DNA of 64,000 nt from Bacteroidales bacterium (lineage in GTDB: Bacteria; Bacteroidota; Bacteroidia; Bacteroidales; VadinHA17). A model generated the notes under the pieces. It saw only the letters and a program-made list of their open reading frames with translations. It ran no database searches and was not told the origin of the DNA. The stretch is taken from NCBI GenBank assembly GCA_021738535.1, contig JAIPBU010000022.1, positions 1-64,000 of the forward strand. The letters are read 5' to 3'. The position numbers were made by a program, and so were the translations under genes. Each line of letters begins with the position of its first letter. The stretch's first letter is position 1. This document shows, piece by piece, positions 26,582 through 36,782 of this stretch.

Positions 26582-27201
26582 TCATCAGGAGATTCAGGTT
26601 TCCGGCCATGCTGAAATTTGTGTTCAGGGATGCCCTCTGCAGGATACAGGATAATAATGCAAAGGTTTACCTTACCTTTGATGATGGTCCCAGCGAGACC
26701 GGAACCCGGAGAATTGTAGATACGCTAAAAAATAATAATGTAAATGCCGCAACTTTCTTCTGCAATGGATCGGCAATGAAAGAGTACCCCCAGAGCCTGG
26801 ATACAATTATAAAAAACGGGTTTACGGTGGCTAATCATGGGTATTATCACATTGACGGATGGAAAAGTAAGACAGCGGAGTATTTTGAAAATACTGTTAA
26901 AGGATTTAAATTATGCAAATCAGGGTTATTCAGGCCTCCATACGGGCATATTGGATTGAGGCAATATCTTAAAGTCAGGAAAATAACTAAAATTGTTTTC
27001 TGGGATTTATTGTTATATGATTTTGATACCAGACTGGATAAGGGGGTAATTCTGAAGAAGGCAGAGAAACTAATAAGGGGAGGTAGTATTATTGTACTGC
27101 ATGATAAGGAAAACGGATGCTCTTTGCGATTGCTGGATGAGCTGATAACTTTATGCAGGCAGAAGGGGTATGATTTTGGCAGGCTTGCATCAGATGCATA
27201 A
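26578..27201 (+). CDS. Polysaccharide deacetylase (NodB/CE4 family)
   Basis: 207 residues, a minimal CE4 deacetylase expected to remove acetyl groups from amino sugars using a divalent metal. TFDDGP (residues 33-38) holds the catalytic base and metal-binding Asp, NHGYYH (86-91) the two metal-binding His, RPPYG the third motif, and IIVLHD the last. There is no clear signal peptide, only a basic N-terminus, so it may act in the cytoplasm on a lipid-linked intermediate. The ATGA overlap with the GT117 gene suggests translational coupling and a joint role in envelope glycan assembly. Substrate unknown. Confidence 0.9.
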   Translation: MIIRRFRFPAMLKFVFRDALCRIQDNNAKVYLTFDDGPSETGTRRIVDTLKNNNVNAATFFCNGSAMKEYPQSLDTIIKNGFTVANHGYYHIDGWKSKTAEYFENTVKGFKLCKSGLFRPPYGHIGLRQYLKVRKITKIVFWDLLLYDFDTRLDKGVILKKAEKLIRGGSIIVLHDKENGCSLRLLDELITLCRQKGYDFGRLASDA

Positions 27202-27258
27202 GTTGCATACCTATACAGTATGTACTATTTTTGGTACATTAATCGAATTAAACATAAT

Positions 27259-28530
27259 ATGAATATATTAATTCTTGGATCAGGAGGAAGGGAACATGCT
27301 CTGGCGTGGAAGTTGGCCCGAAGTGAAAAAACAGATAAGATATTTATTGCTCCGGGTAATTCCGGAACATCCCTCGAAGGTGAAAATGTGAACCTGGATC
27401 CCGGTAATTTCAACCAGGTTGCGGAATTTGCACTCAGGAAAGAAGTGGGAATGGTAATTGTTGGTCCCGAGGCTCCTCTGGTCAATGGTATTCATGATTA
27501 TTTCTTAAAGAATAATAAATACAGGAGTATCCCTGTGGTGGGTCCGGTAAAAGCTGCAGCCATGCTGGAGGGGAGCAAGGATTTTGCCAAAGACTTTATG
27601 CAGAGATATTGTATACCAACTGCAAGGTACAGGAGTTTTACAGGCGACAGCTTTGATGAAGCCTGTGAGTATCTGCAGAATATGAGTAAGCCATATGTTC
27701 TTAAGGCAGATGGACTCGCTGCAGGGAAGGGGGTTTTGATACTTGAGGATTACAGGGAAGCAGTAGATGAGTTACAAAAAATGTTTTCCGGTAAATTCGG
27801 AGATGCAGGATCCAGGGTGGTTATTGAGGAGTTCCTCTCGGGAATTGAATTATCTGTATTTATTCTTACGGATGGTAAAGATTATAAAATATTACCTGAG
27901 GCAAAAGACTACAAAAGGATAGGAGAAAAGGATACAGGTCTTAACACCGGTGGAATGGGAGCTGTGTCTCCGGTGCCTTTTGCCGGTAAGTCCTTTATGG
28001 ATAAAGTTGAGAAAAGGATAATAAAACCAACACTGTCAGGTTTGAGATCGGAAGGAATCGATTACAAAGGCTTTATTTTCTTCGGCCTGATGAATGTAAA
28101 AGGTGATCCTTACGTAATAGAATATAATGTACGCATGGGTGATCCCGAGGCAGAGGTTGTAATACCAAGGATAAAAAGTGACCTTATGGAATTGATGCTT
28201 GGCGTTACAGAAGGTAATCTGGGGCAAAGGAACCTTGAGATAACAGATGAGACAGCTGTAACTGTTATGCTTGTTTCAGGTGGTTACCCGGGCTCGTATG
28301 AAAAGGGAAAGTATATAAACAATATTGACTCTGTCTCGGGCAGCCTGCTGTTTCATGCGGGTGCCAGGTCAGAGAATGAGAAGCTTGTTACGGCAGGAGG
28401 CAGGGTGATAGCAATAAGTTCGTTCGGGAAAGACATGGAGTCTGCACTTGATAAATCATACAGGAACGCCGAAAAAATAAGTTTTGAAGGTAAATATTTC
28501 AGAAACGATATTGGCTTTGATCTTAAGTAA
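27259..28530 (+). CDS. purD: Phosphoribosylamine-glycine ligase
   Basis: 423 residues. Third enzyme (second reaction) of purine synthesis, joining glycine to phosphoribosylamine with ATP. The N-terminus [19 protein letters not shown], the ATP-grasp part [19 protein letters not shown] and [12 protein letters not shown] are PurD hallmarks. An upstream in-frame ATG at 27220 would add 13 residues unlike any PurD start, so 27259 is used. It lies 57 bp after the deacetylase gene and 5 bp before the next membrane protein. Confidence 0.98.
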   Translation: MNILILGSGGREHALAWKLARSEKTDKIFIAPGNSGTSLEGENVNLDPGNFNQVAEFALRKEVGMVIVGPEAPLVNGIHDYFLKNNKYRSIPVVGPVKAAAMLEGSKDFAKDFMQRYCIPTARYRSFTGDSFDEACEYLQNMSKPYVLKADGLAAGKGVLILEDYREAVDELQKMFSGKFGDAGSRVVIEEFLSGIELSVFILTDGKDYKILPEAKDYKRIGEKDTGLNTGGMGAVSPVPFAGKSFMDKVEKRIIKPTLSGLRSEGIDYKGFIFFGLMNVKGDPYVIEYNVRMGDPEAEVVIPRIKSDLMELMLGVTEGNLGQRNLEITDETAVTVMLVSGGYPGSYEKGKYINNIDSVSGSLLFHAGARSENEKLVTAGGRVIAISSFGKDMESALDKSYRNAEKISFEGKYFRNDIGFDLK

Positions 28531-28535
28531 CTAAT

Positions 28536-29516
28536 ATGCTGAGGTTATACAGGGGAATAGGACCGGGTACAATTTTGCTTATTATTATAAGCATGGGGTT
28601 GATCTGGCTGCAGCCTCTTTTAAACCCTGTTGAGCCCTCAATGTTTCACGATAATAATCCTGCACCTCTGTATTCTATCCTGCTGGTTTTTTTTCAGGAT
28701 AGTCCCCGTGGCGCCGTGATTTTTTCAATGGTATTGATACTGGTGATATCTGTGTACCTTGTCAATTTCAATACAAGGTTGTTCTTTATTAATGAGAGAA
28801 CTTTTCTACCGGCTTCATTGTATGTAATACTAAGCGGTTTTGTCAAAAGCATGCAGGTTCTGAATCCTGTTCTGCCTGCTTCACTTCTTTTGCTTATTGC
28901 TATTGACAGGCTGCTTGTCTCCTACCGGAAACCCGGTGTGGCTTATAATCTTTTTGATGCTTCACTATTTATTGGTATTGCAGCCCTTATTTATACAAAT
29001 ATTATCTGGTTTTATATAGTAATTGTCAGTGGTATAATTATTTTCAGATCTTTTAACCTGAGAGAATTGATGATATCCATTTTTGGTCTATTATTACCGT
29101 TTATCATCTTATACGCAGTATATTATCTTACAGGTAGAGACCTTATGATGCTAAATGATTTCTTTATTGAAAGTATTATTACAGAAGTATCTGATTATTA
29201 TTGGTCGCCGGAGCTCATTGTTGTTTCTGCACTGAATGCACTGATCTTTATACTGGCCCTTTTGAAGTTATCGGGTGTTTTCAATACCAAGAAAATCAGG
29301 TCGCGCAAGATCTTTTCATTGTTGACATGGGTGCTTTTAGTCAGCCTTGCAGCATATTTTGCAGTGCCCTCTGTATCAGTTGAGATGATGTATGTATTCC
29401 TGGTTCCTCTTGTATATTTCCTTACTCATTACCTTGTGGTTATGAGGAATAAAAAAATAGCAAATTATGTATTTGCTATTATTTTATTTTCGGTAGTATT
29501 TATTCAGCTAAGCTAG
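28536..29516 (+). CDS. Polytopic membrane protein, DUF6427-like
   Basis: 326 residues, almost all hydrophobic, with about nine to eleven membrane segments. It resembles the uncharacterised Bacteroidota family DUF6427 in length and in features such as the early NPVEPSMFHDNNPAPLY loop, the VLNPVLPASLLLL segment and the short RSFNLRE cytoplasmic loop. I see no transport, enzyme or binding motif. It starts 5 bp after purD, so it is co-transcribed, and it converges on the unknown exported gene at 29522. The family call is from memory and moderate. Confidence 0.65.
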   Translation: MLRLYRGIGPGTILLIIISMGLIWLQPLLNPVEPSMFHDNNPAPLYSILLVFFQDSPRGAVIFSMVLILVISVYLVNFNTRLFFINERTFLPASLYVILSGFVKSMQVLNPVLPASLLLLIAIDRLLVSYRKPGVAYNLFDASLFIGIAALIYTNIIWFYIVIVSGIIIFRSFNLRELMISIFGLLLPFIILYAVYYLTGRDLMMLNDFFIESIITEVSDYYWSPELIVVSALNALIFILALLKLSGVFNTKKIRSRKIFSLLTWVLLVSLAAYFAVPSVSVEMMYVFLVPLVYFLTHYLVVMRNKKIANYVFAIILFSVVFIQLS

Positions 29517-29521
29517 CAGCT

Positions 29522-29956
29522 TTATTTCAGTAAAGAAACAATTCCTACTCCCATTCCTCGTTCTCCGTCTTTAAAAGAATACCAGAGAGTATAAAGGCCT
29601 GTTTTATTGCAGCTAAACTCAATTGAAGTATAGACCTTTCCATTTCTCTTGCTTACCGATGATGTAATCTGTTTATTCTTATCATAGAGTTCTATTATCA
29701 GTTCTCCTTCAGAGTCATCTGCATTACATTGAGTAAAAAGGTAGGTTTGTTTTCTCATAAGGTATATATTTTCCTTATGCACGGGGATATTATCCTTATT
29801 GCCTGCTTCGGGGAGCTTAATAACAAAATCTTTCAGATAGGTGGTATTGCCCCCTATGCTCAGGGCACAATCGCTGACCATCTGTTGTTGATCCTGGGCA
29901 TTTAAAGAGGAGGCAGCCAGTAATAAGAATATTATAAAAATTGTTGTCCTTTTCAT
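29522..29956 (-). CDS. Small exported protein of unknown function
   Basis: 144 residues. Signal peptide ends SLNA-Q at about residue 20. The mature part is a predicted all-beta domain with two Cys in the second half (TQCNADD and FSCNKTG) and one near the start (SDCALSI), ending in YTLWYSFKDGERGMGVGIVSLLK-like strands, reminiscent of pre-peptidase C-type or jelly-roll sandwiches, though I cannot assign a family. It follows the lipoprotein gene by 9 bp and is last in that transcript. Location is periplasmic or outer membrane by inference. Confidence 0.7.
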   Translation of the reverse strand: MKRTTIFIIFLLLAASSLNAQDQQQMVSDCALSIGGNTTYLKDFVIKLPEAGNKDNIPVHKENIYLMRKQTYLFTQCNADDSEGELIIELYDKNKQITSSVSKRNGKVYTSIEFSCNKTGLYTLWYSFKDGERGMGVGIVSLLK

Positions 29957-29965
29957 ATCCAGGAA

Positions 29966-30883
29966 TTAAAGTGAAACTATTTTATTTCTTATTTCTTCTG
30001 TTTTTATAATAATCCCTTTTAGCACTTCATCGCTGAATTCAACAGAGCTCTCTTCTCTTTGCACAACAATAAGTCGTCCGTCTTTCTCAACTGTCTCAGG
30101 CTCTCCGGGTGTATAAGTGATATCAACATCTGAATACTCCCGCTTAAGCATTTCAATATCCCTGTAGAGTTCTGCATACTCATCGCTTGATTCATTATAG
30201 GGTCTGAGAAGCATTAAGAGATCATTTATGATAATTTTTTGCTCACCAATTCTGTTCTTTAGATCTATATGCGGATAATCCTTTACTACCTGGCATGCAA
30301 GATACTGGGCTTCGAGCCATACCCCTGTAATCATAAGTGCAGAAAGGTATCCCCTGTCATTTTTACGAAGATACTCATCCATCTGATTGTAGGATCTCAC
30401 TGAAAGAAAAAGCAATGAATCAATATTGCTTTTGTTAAGAGCCAGGTTTTTGAGTGTCTCGAAATTAAAATACTGACCCACTCTCAAGCCATCAGCAAGC
30501 TTATTTATGGTTGACAATGTTTCAACTGCTGTTCCTGTTTTCTGGTAAATATTCAGGTAGCCTAGATCTGCACCGTATATGCCAAGTCTGAGAGCCTTCT
30601 GGTGATTGGTGCTCAGGTTCTCAGCCTGCTCAACTGATGCAAGGTGCTCTGAAATAAAAGGAACCTCGAGGCCCATCAAAAGGGCAGCCATTTCAACAGG
30701 TGAGCCAATATTCTGGACTATATCGTCAATTGCTTCACGGCTTAGCTTTTCTGATTCTTTAACCGGGATAGAATCAGATTCAGGAAAAACAAATTCAGAC
30801 CCTTTATCTCCCTGGTTCCTGCAGGAAGAGATTAAAACAAGGATCAATAATACTTGAGTAATTGCGAGAACTTTTTTCATCAT
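29966..30883 (-). CDS. Conserved lipoprotein of unknown function
   Basis: 305 residues. A short hydrophobic leader ends LISSC, a lipobox, so a lipid-anchored protein is predicted. The rest is mainly helical with Leu-rich amphipathic stretches, no known motif. The C-terminal third has EPETVEKDGRLIVVQ and ends in a charged helix. Two adjacent ATG codons at the start are both possible. It lies 66 bp downstream of the ABC transporter gene and 9 bp upstream of the small exported protein, same strand. No function can be given. Confidence 0.75.
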   Translation of the reverse strand: MMKKVLAITQVLLILVLISSCRNQGDKGSEFVFPESDSIPVKESEKLSREAIDDIVQNIGSPVEMAALLMGLEVPFISEHLASVEQAENLSTNHQKALRLGIYGADLGYLNIYQKTGTAVETLSTINKLADGLRVGQYFNFETLKNLALNKSNIDSLLFLSVRSYNQMDEYLRKNDRGYLSALMITGVWLEAQYLACQVVKDYPHIDLKNRIGEQKIIINDLLMLLRPYNESSDEYAELYRDIEMLKREYSDVDITYTPGEPETVEKDGRLIVVQREESSVEFSDEVLKGIIIKTEEIRNKIVSL

Positions 30884-30949
30884 GGAGTTCTGTTGGCTTA
30901 ATACTACAAAAATATAAAAATATTAATACAATAAAAGTATGAAAAATAA

Positions 30950-33900
30950 TCATTGTTTTTTTGAGAAAAAATTAACCAGTCTCTCAAAAATATTGAAATA
31001 CAGTAAAATATACAATAACATAGACATACCCCAGACAAAGAGTATATTAAAATTAAATGTATCAAATCTTTTGCCCAGGGCTACTTTCGTAGGAGCAAAG
31101 AAATGACTTCTGAAAGCCGGGAATTCTTTGCCGGCGGGATCTTTGTATACAGGATCATAATTTTGTATTAACTCGTTTTTGTACTCGAGAATCTTGTTCT
31201 TTTCATACAATTTAGTTACAATTTCCTCCAGTCGTGTATTATGATAATCATTATATAATTTGTCAAGCTTCAAACGGTTAGCACTGATGAAATTATCTTT
31301 TCGTATGTCTGTTGAATTGCTCTTATCCCTGAAATATATTGTTACTGAATCCAGGTAGGCTGACACTTTTTCTGCTACTATGTGGTTAAAGTCGTCAGGA
31401 TTAAGCCTGTCAGTATCTTCGAAGGGTTTTAAATTTTCATTTCCTGCCAGTTTTTCTATCTCATTTTTCAGCAGCGGCAGACCTGAGGGATTCTCATTTG
31501 AAAGATTATTGCGCCTGTAATTCAGCACTGTAGAGTTTAAGGCACTACTCAGTTCAGGGAGCCTGAATACCGTATTATAGTCTGACACGCTAATTGTCTT
31601 ATTCATATCATACACCAGCCTGTCATATTCATTGTCCTTGAATTGTTTTACCATCAGTGCTTCATAGGTCCATTTGGTTGGCATAACCTCGGCTATCCAT
31701 GGTGTTTTGTCAATGCTTCCCAGGTTACGGTTAAGCTTGTCAAAGGGGAACATCGCACCGCTCAGAACCATCATTGGTATCATAAGCATTGGTACAACGA
31801 TATATATGGTAATGGCAGAATTAAAAGCACCTGATACATTGAGTCCCAGTATATTTGCAAATGCAGCGGTTGTAAAAAGAGCTATCCAGTACTGGAATGT
31901 AAGACCCTTTATGCCGAGTAGCGGATTTGCAACTACCAGGAATAATAAAGCCTGGATTGCGGATATGACAAACAGCATAATTACTTTAGCCAGCAGGTAA
32001 CTGCCCCTGCTGAGGTTCAGGAATTTTTCCCTGTTACGAATTTTTTTGTCTTTGAATATCTCTTCAGCACTGGTTATGAGTCCAAGAAAAAGTGCTACGA
32101 TAAGACTCATAAAAATATAGATCGGAATATTCTCATTCTCCCTGAAGATGTAGATATTCGAACCGGGATCTGCTATATACCTTATTATGTACGAGAGAAT
32201 AAAGCCAAGAACAGGTGCTTCCAGAAGCGTTAGCAGTACATATTGCCTGTTAGCCAGTTTGCTGCTCAGATCTCTCTGCAGGAATATCATGAACTGTTTA
32301 GCCAGATTGGGCCGTTTAAGATTTGACCGGGGCTTAGTTTTTATTTCCCTGATTGGTCTTTCATCGGTATTCTCCCTGAATTCTTCTGCCCAGTCTGTGG
32401 AAGTTCGTTTTCTTATTCCTGTATAGCGACCGAATTCATCTACCACCTCTGTTTCCATGATGGTAAAAATGTTTTCAGGGTTGATATTTCCGCATGTGGG
32501 GCATTCACCAATATTGCTGTCTATCTGGGCATCCAGCGTCTTGAAATATATGAGGGCTTCGATGGGATTTCCATAATATACCATTTCGCCTCCCTGGTCA
32601 AGGATCAACATCCTGTCAAACATCTTGAATATTTCTGATGATGGCTGGTGTATAACAGCAAAGATTAGTTTCCCCTTGTAGGTCAATTCCCTCAGAAGAT
32701 CCATAACATTCTCGGAATCACGGGATGATAATCCGGATGTTGGCTCATCAAGAAAGAGAATTGATGGTTCCCTTATCAGTTCGAGTGCAATATTCAGTCT
32801 TTTTCTCTGGCCACCACTTATTACTTTCTTAAGGGGTGATCCAACCTTAAGATCTTTTTTCTCAAATAAACCTAGTGTGCGCAGGATATTGTCCACCATT
32901 TCAGTCAGCTCAGCCTTGTTTTGATCCCTGAAACAGAGGCATGCTGCATAATAGAGATTTTCTGCCACTGTAAGATCTTCCAGTAGCAGGTCATCCTGAG
33001 GCACAAAACCAATAATGCCATCCGTAGACTCAGGTTCGCTGGCCAGGTTGGTTCCGTTAATCCTGACTGAGCCTGTATCAGGCTTATGGATGCCGCTTAA
33101 GAGATTGAGTAGTGTTGTTTTACCGGTCCCGCTGCTACCCATAATGCCTATAAGATTGCCCTCTCTTTCAGCAATGTTTACATTGTTTATTCCTATAACC
33201 CCACCGGGAAATTTAAATGTGACATTATCTGCCACCAGGCTAATCTTGTCAAATTCTTTCCTGGAAAGGAAATGGGATGAGATATCGCTGTAGTAAACAG
33301 GCTGGCCGTGCTGATACCTGAGTGAACTGCCTTTTGCAATAGTGTAAATTTTGCCGGAATCAAGCGGCAGTCCGTTAAGAAAGAGCTGATTGTCCGAGTA
33401 ATGTTTTATGAAATACAAATCCACACTGCTTACACGCAGTACGAAGATAGGATCAGGAAGAGCTGATAATTGGTCTTTCTCTTCTTCACAATCTGCACAT
33501 CTTGTTTGGTGCCTTATCATGAGTATTGAACTGTCACCGGGGTCCTCAGTGCTGTCATGCTTAATAAACCGTTCAATACTTTTGAATTCCTCAGGCAGGA
33601 TCCTGAAAACTTCTGATACGGTGTTTATTATATTCATACGCTGAAGGGTAAACCTTTTATCAGCGTTTACCAGTTCATACAGACGCATCAGTACAACTAC
33701 CTTCTGAGATTGTGTTAGCGTACGGTTAATCTGCTTGCAGATACTGAAAATTTTAACAGAGTCTTTGACTGAAGGGGCTTTACTCTCAATGTCTTCAGGC
33801 TGGTGGTCCATAAGGGGACCAACATCACGGTCAAACAGTTTAAGGTATTCTCCTACTGAATCATGGTTCAATTGTTTCTCAAGAAAGTTAACAACGTATT

Positions 33901-33985
33901 CCCGCTCACTGCTTAACATTCCTCCGTCCTGTTTAATTATCAGGGCGAAAAGCTGCATCAGTGCTTTAAGGATCTCTTCACTCAT
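30950..33985 (-). CDS. ABCG-like ABC transporter with TerB-like N-terminus and two CXXC sites
   Basis: 1011 residues. Order: helical TerB-like domain (about 1-140), a CADC site at 163-166, a beta region resembling a degenerate FHA domain (about 178-240), an ABC ATPase (Walker A GSSGTGKTT 283-291, signature ISGGQ from 389, Walker B ILFLDEPTSGLS from 409), a CPTC site at 494-497, then ABC2-type membrane helices from about 585 with a long soluble insertion before the final two helices. ATPase before membrane domain is the ABCG/White arrangement, so an export role is likely. The CXXC pairs could form a zinc site. Substrate unknown. A -7-like TAAATTTG is 26 bp upstream. Confidence 0.88.
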   Translation of the reverse strand: MSEEILKALMQLFALIIKQDGGMLSSEREYVVNFLEKQLNHDSVGEYLKLFDRDVGPLMDHQPEDIESKAPSVKDSVKIFSICKQINRTLTQSQKVVVLMRLYELVNADKRFTLQRMNIINTVSEVFRILPEEFKSIERFIKHDSTEDPGDSSILMIRHQTRCADCEEEKDQLSALPDPIFVLRVSSVDLYFIKHYSDNQLFLNGLPLDSGKIYTIAKGSSLRYQHGQPVYYSDISSHFLSRKEFDKISLVADNVTFKFPGGVIGINNVNIAEREGNLIGIMGSSGTGKTTLLNLLSGIHKPDTGSVRINGTNLASEPESTDGIIGFVPQDDLLLEDLTVAENLYYAACLCFRDQNKAELTEMVDNILRTLGLFEKKDLKVGSPLKKVISGGQRKRLNIALELIREPSILFLDEPTSGLSSRDSENVMDLLRELTYKGKLIFAVIHQPSSEIFKMFDRMLILDQGGEMVYYGNPIEALIYFKTLDAQIDSNIGECPTCGNINPENIFTIMETEVVDEFGRYTGIRKRTSTDWAEEFRENTDERPIREIKTKPRSNLKRPNLAKQFMIFLQRDLSSKLANRQYVLLTLLEAPVLGFILSYIIRYIADPGSNIYIFRENENIPIYIFMSLIVALFLGLITSAEEIFKDKKIRNREKFLNLSRGSYLLAKVIMLFVISAIQALLFLVVANPLLGIKGLTFQYWIALFTTAAFANILGLNVSGAFNSAITIYIVVPMLMIPMMVLSGAMFPFDKLNRNLGSIDKTPWIAEVMPTKWTYEALMVKQFKDNEYDRLVYDMNKTISVSDYNTVFRLPELSSALNSTVLNYRRNNLSNENPSGLPLLKNEIEKLAGNENLKPFEDTDRLNPDDFNHIVAEKVSAYLDSVTIYFRDKSNSTDIRKDNFISANRLKLDKLYNDYHNTRLEEIVTKLYEKNKILEYKNELIQNYDPVYKDPAGKEFPAFRSHFFAPTKVALGKRFDTFNFNILFVWGMSMLLYILLYFNIFERLVNFFSKKQ

Positions 33986-34010
33986 AGAGAATCATATTGT
34001 GAACCACAAC

Positions 34011-34018
34011 CAAATTTA
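34011..34018 (-). promoter_or_regulatory. Possible -7 element for the ABC transporter operon (TAAATTTG)
   Basis: Exact TAnnTTTG match on the minus strand, 26 bp before the ATG. No good -33 element at 18-20 bp, so this may be chance in AT-rich DNA. Confidence 0.35.
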
Positions 34019-34076
34019 AAAATAACCAATAATTACTACTAGTCAATATTTTTGACTGATAACTTGTGATTAATAC

Positions 34077-36782
34077 CTAATTTTTCTTATTCATTAATTC
34101 TTCTTCCTTCTTTTCAAGAAATGATTTTCCTTCTTTTATCCATTGTTTTGCAGGCTTATCAAGCAGGTAGTGGTCAATAAACTGTTTAACCTTCATGGAA
34201 TAATCAAGCATATTTTCCTTCTTCCTTAAACCATGGTTTTCTCCTTCATACACAAGCATTATATAAGGTTTTTGCATCCTTCTCATCGTAGTATACATCT
34301 CAATTCCCTGGTGCCAGTCAACCGCACCGTCCTTATTGCCGAAAGTAACAAGCAGGGGAGTTTTAATATTATCAGCATTAAACATGGGTGAGTTAGCCAT
34401 ATATTCATCCATGAGCTTCCACCATGGCTCTCTCAGTCTTCCCTGGGATGTTTCAAATATTCTCTGGTTGGGCGACCCCGTGTTCCAGTAAATTTCATTG
34501 TACATACTGATCATATTAATAAGAGGTGCCCCTGCAATTGCTGCAGCAAAGAGGTCAGTCTGTGTGATTATAAAACTTGTCTGGTATGCACCCCAGCTAT
34601 GTCCCATAAGTGCAATCTTCTCCTTATCTATCTTACCGGTTTCAATAATTTCTTCCACGGCAGGAACAACACATTCAACAGCAGACTCACCGGGATGATT
34701 GGTTCTGTAAATTATGTCGGGCTGGAAGACAAAGAATCCTGAAGTAGAATAATTAGTAGTATTATAGGCACTCCTGGGGCTAGGACTTACATACCTGTGT
34801 ACCCCGTCGGATCGTTTTTCATAAATATACACGATCATGGGATATTTTTCTCCCTCCTTGTAATTGGCCGGGTAGTATAGTGCCCCCTGCAGTTCTTTAC
34901 CGTTACTGTTGGTGTATTTAATAACTTCACTTTTCCCCCAGTAATAATCTGATTGCTGAGGATTTGTGTTACTCAGCTGTACAGGCTTTCTGAAGAGGCT
35001 GTTAGTCACGAAAATATCAGGTGAATCAGAATATTCTTCTTCACGGTATACAAACATATTCGCTTCTTTTGCTTTCTTAAGGCCATAAATGAATTTGCTC
35101 CCAAAGATTAGCCTGTGTCGTTTCCCTCCTGCACTAATCCTGTAAAACCCACTCTCTTTTGTTTTATCACCCATTGCAGTTAAATAAAGATCACTGCCGG
35201 TTTTGAAATAGTTATTTTCACGGTCAAGGCGGATAGTTCTGAATCTTAATTCATTCTCACGCCCGTTTGTTATTTTTTCTGCTGAGCCGGTACCAGGGGA
35301 TACTTTCCAGATGTCATATTCATCATATATAAGCATATGGCTGTCGTCCCCAAACCAACCGCCTGTTCCGAACGGGGGCTTAATTTCTTTAGGGCTGTCG
35401 TCCCTTGTGTTCCATAAAGGGGTTTCTATTGAGGAGCCAATAATCCTGTTTTCCTGTTTCTCAATATCATATATCCACCATTTTTTGTCTTTGAAATAAG
35501 GCACATATTTCCCGCCAGGTGATGGTCGCCCCAGGCTTGTGAAGTTCTTTATGATAAGATTTTTTTCTCCGCTTGAGCCATTTACCAGATAGTGATCATA
35601 ATGATTCATCCTGAAAGATGGCCTGTAGGGGAGATCTGACCTGATAATTACATTCTTTCCATCCCCGGTGATTGTAAATTCCCTGAATTTTTCATCAGAT
35701 ATCCTGTTTACCTTATTTTTATCAGGAACCCAGGAGAAGAGGTAAACAAAGTCTTTTTCAGATCTCTGGTACTTCTTTTCCTGCTCGGGTTGTACAGGAT
35801 CATCTTTCCAGTGCCAGATATCCACATCAGGGATCTTTTCTTCCTCCTTCTCATTATTGTTTTGTTTCTTATTCTCCGTATTCCAGTCATAAATACCGAA
35901 ATAAAGTATACTCATATCCTCTGAAAACCTGGGAGTAAAAGATTCTCTTATTCTCATGCTGTCAGGTATGGCATCTGTCGCGGACGGATCGAGTATGTCT
36001 ACATCAATTTTGTTGTAAATGTTGCTGACCGAGAACACTTTATGGTTGTCCTCTACGTGCAGGGTGTCACTGTATGCCTTCAGGAAGGCAAACGCTTTGC
36101 CTTCTTTTTCCCAGGAAAGTTTTTTATAGTCTGATGAGTCATTATCAATAATATTTATGGTATAATTATCCAGGTCAAATAATTCAACACCATTACCCTT
36201 TTTCCCTTCAGCATCTATGATATAAGCAAGCCTGTCACCTTTTTTATTGATCTCATATTCTGAGACATTCCCTATATTTTTTATCCGGTCCTTCTTAAGA
36301 TTGTAAATATAAAGATCAAAATTATCAGACTTGTCTTTTTTATATCCACTCATGACCAGGTGGGTGTTATCGCTGCTTAGTTTAAACTTATTAATGTCCT
36401 CAAATATTTTTTTTGAGCCTGTTTCAAGGTTCAGAAGCAGAACTTTATATTTTATCTTTTGCTTCTTTTCCCTCATTTTCTCTGTTTTTTCCTCACTGTA
36501 GCCCTTCCTTGCAGCAAGCCATTTTGAGTCATCACTGAAAACAGGAGACGCACATAGTCCGAGCTTATATTCTTTGTTTTTATCAGAAGAAATAACATGT
36601 AATGTATCATTTCCCTCAACAGGTGAGATAGTATAGTTCACCCACTCCCCGTTATCAGAAATATTGTAGGACCTGAGGTTTTGCCATATGTCATAGTCTT
36701 TTCTTTCAAGGTCTTTCTTCTGTGCTGAGAGATTAAGTGTAACAAGAGTGATAATAAAGCCGAGGTAAAATCTTCTTTTCAT
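34077..36782 (-). CDS. Exported S9-family prolyl-oligopeptidase-like peptidase, large form
   Basis: About 901 residues. Signal peptide ends NLSAQ near residue 20. A long beta-propeller-like region with repeated Ser/Asp-rich blades takes about 40-640. The hydrolase domain has Ser729 in GHSWGAY, Asp818 in FGNKDG and His850 in GENHG, a full triad in the expected order. It is larger than DPP IV and the Ser motif is GHSWGAY rather than GHSYGGY, so it belongs to another S9 branch (acyl-peptide or S9C-like). The frame runs 48 bp further upstream, but ATG at 36782 gives a proper signal peptide. Monocistronic. Substrate unknown. Confidence 0.9.
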   Translation of the reverse strand: MKRRFYLGFIITLVTLNLSAQKKDLERKDYDIWQNLRSYNISDNGEWVNYTISPVEGNDTLHVISSDKNKEYKLGLCASPVFSDDSKWLAARKGYSEEKTEKMREKKQKIKYKVLLLNLETGSKKIFEDINKFKLSSDNTHLVMSGYKKDKSDNFDLYIYNLKKDRIKNIGNVSEYEINKKGDRLAYIIDAEGKKGNGVELFDLDNYTINIIDNDSSDYKKLSWEKEGKAFAFLKAYSDTLHVEDNHKVFSVSNIYNKIDVDILDPSATDAIPDSMRIRESFTPRFSEDMSILYFGIYDWNTENKKQNNNEKEEEKIPDVDIWHWKDDPVQPEQEKKYQRSEKDFVYLFSWVPDKNKVNRISDEKFREFTITGDGKNVIIRSDLPYRPSFRMNHYDHYLVNGSSGEKNLIIKNFTSLGRPSPGGKYVPYFKDKKWWIYDIEKQENRIIGSSIETPLWNTRDDSPKEIKPPFGTGGWFGDDSHMLIYDEYDIWKVSPGTGSAEKITNGRENELRFRTIRLDRENNYFKTGSDLYLTAMGDKTKESGFYRISAGGKRHRLIFGSKFIYGLKKAKEANMFVYREEEYSDSPDIFVTNSLFRKPVQLSNTNPQQSDYYWGKSEVIKYTNSNGKELQGALYYPANYKEGEKYPMIVYIYEKRSDGVHRYVSPSPRSAYNTTNYSTSGFFVFQPDIIYRTNHPGESAVECVVPAVEEIIETGKIDKEKIALMGHSWGAYQTSFIITQTDLFAAAIAGAPLINMISMYNEIYWNTGSPNQRIFETSQGRLREPWWKLMDEYMANSPMFNADNIKTPLLVTFGNKDGAVDWHQGIEMYTTMRRMQKPYIMLVYEGENHGLRKKENMLDYSMKVKQFIDHYLLDKPAKQWIKEGKSFLEKKEEELMNKKN

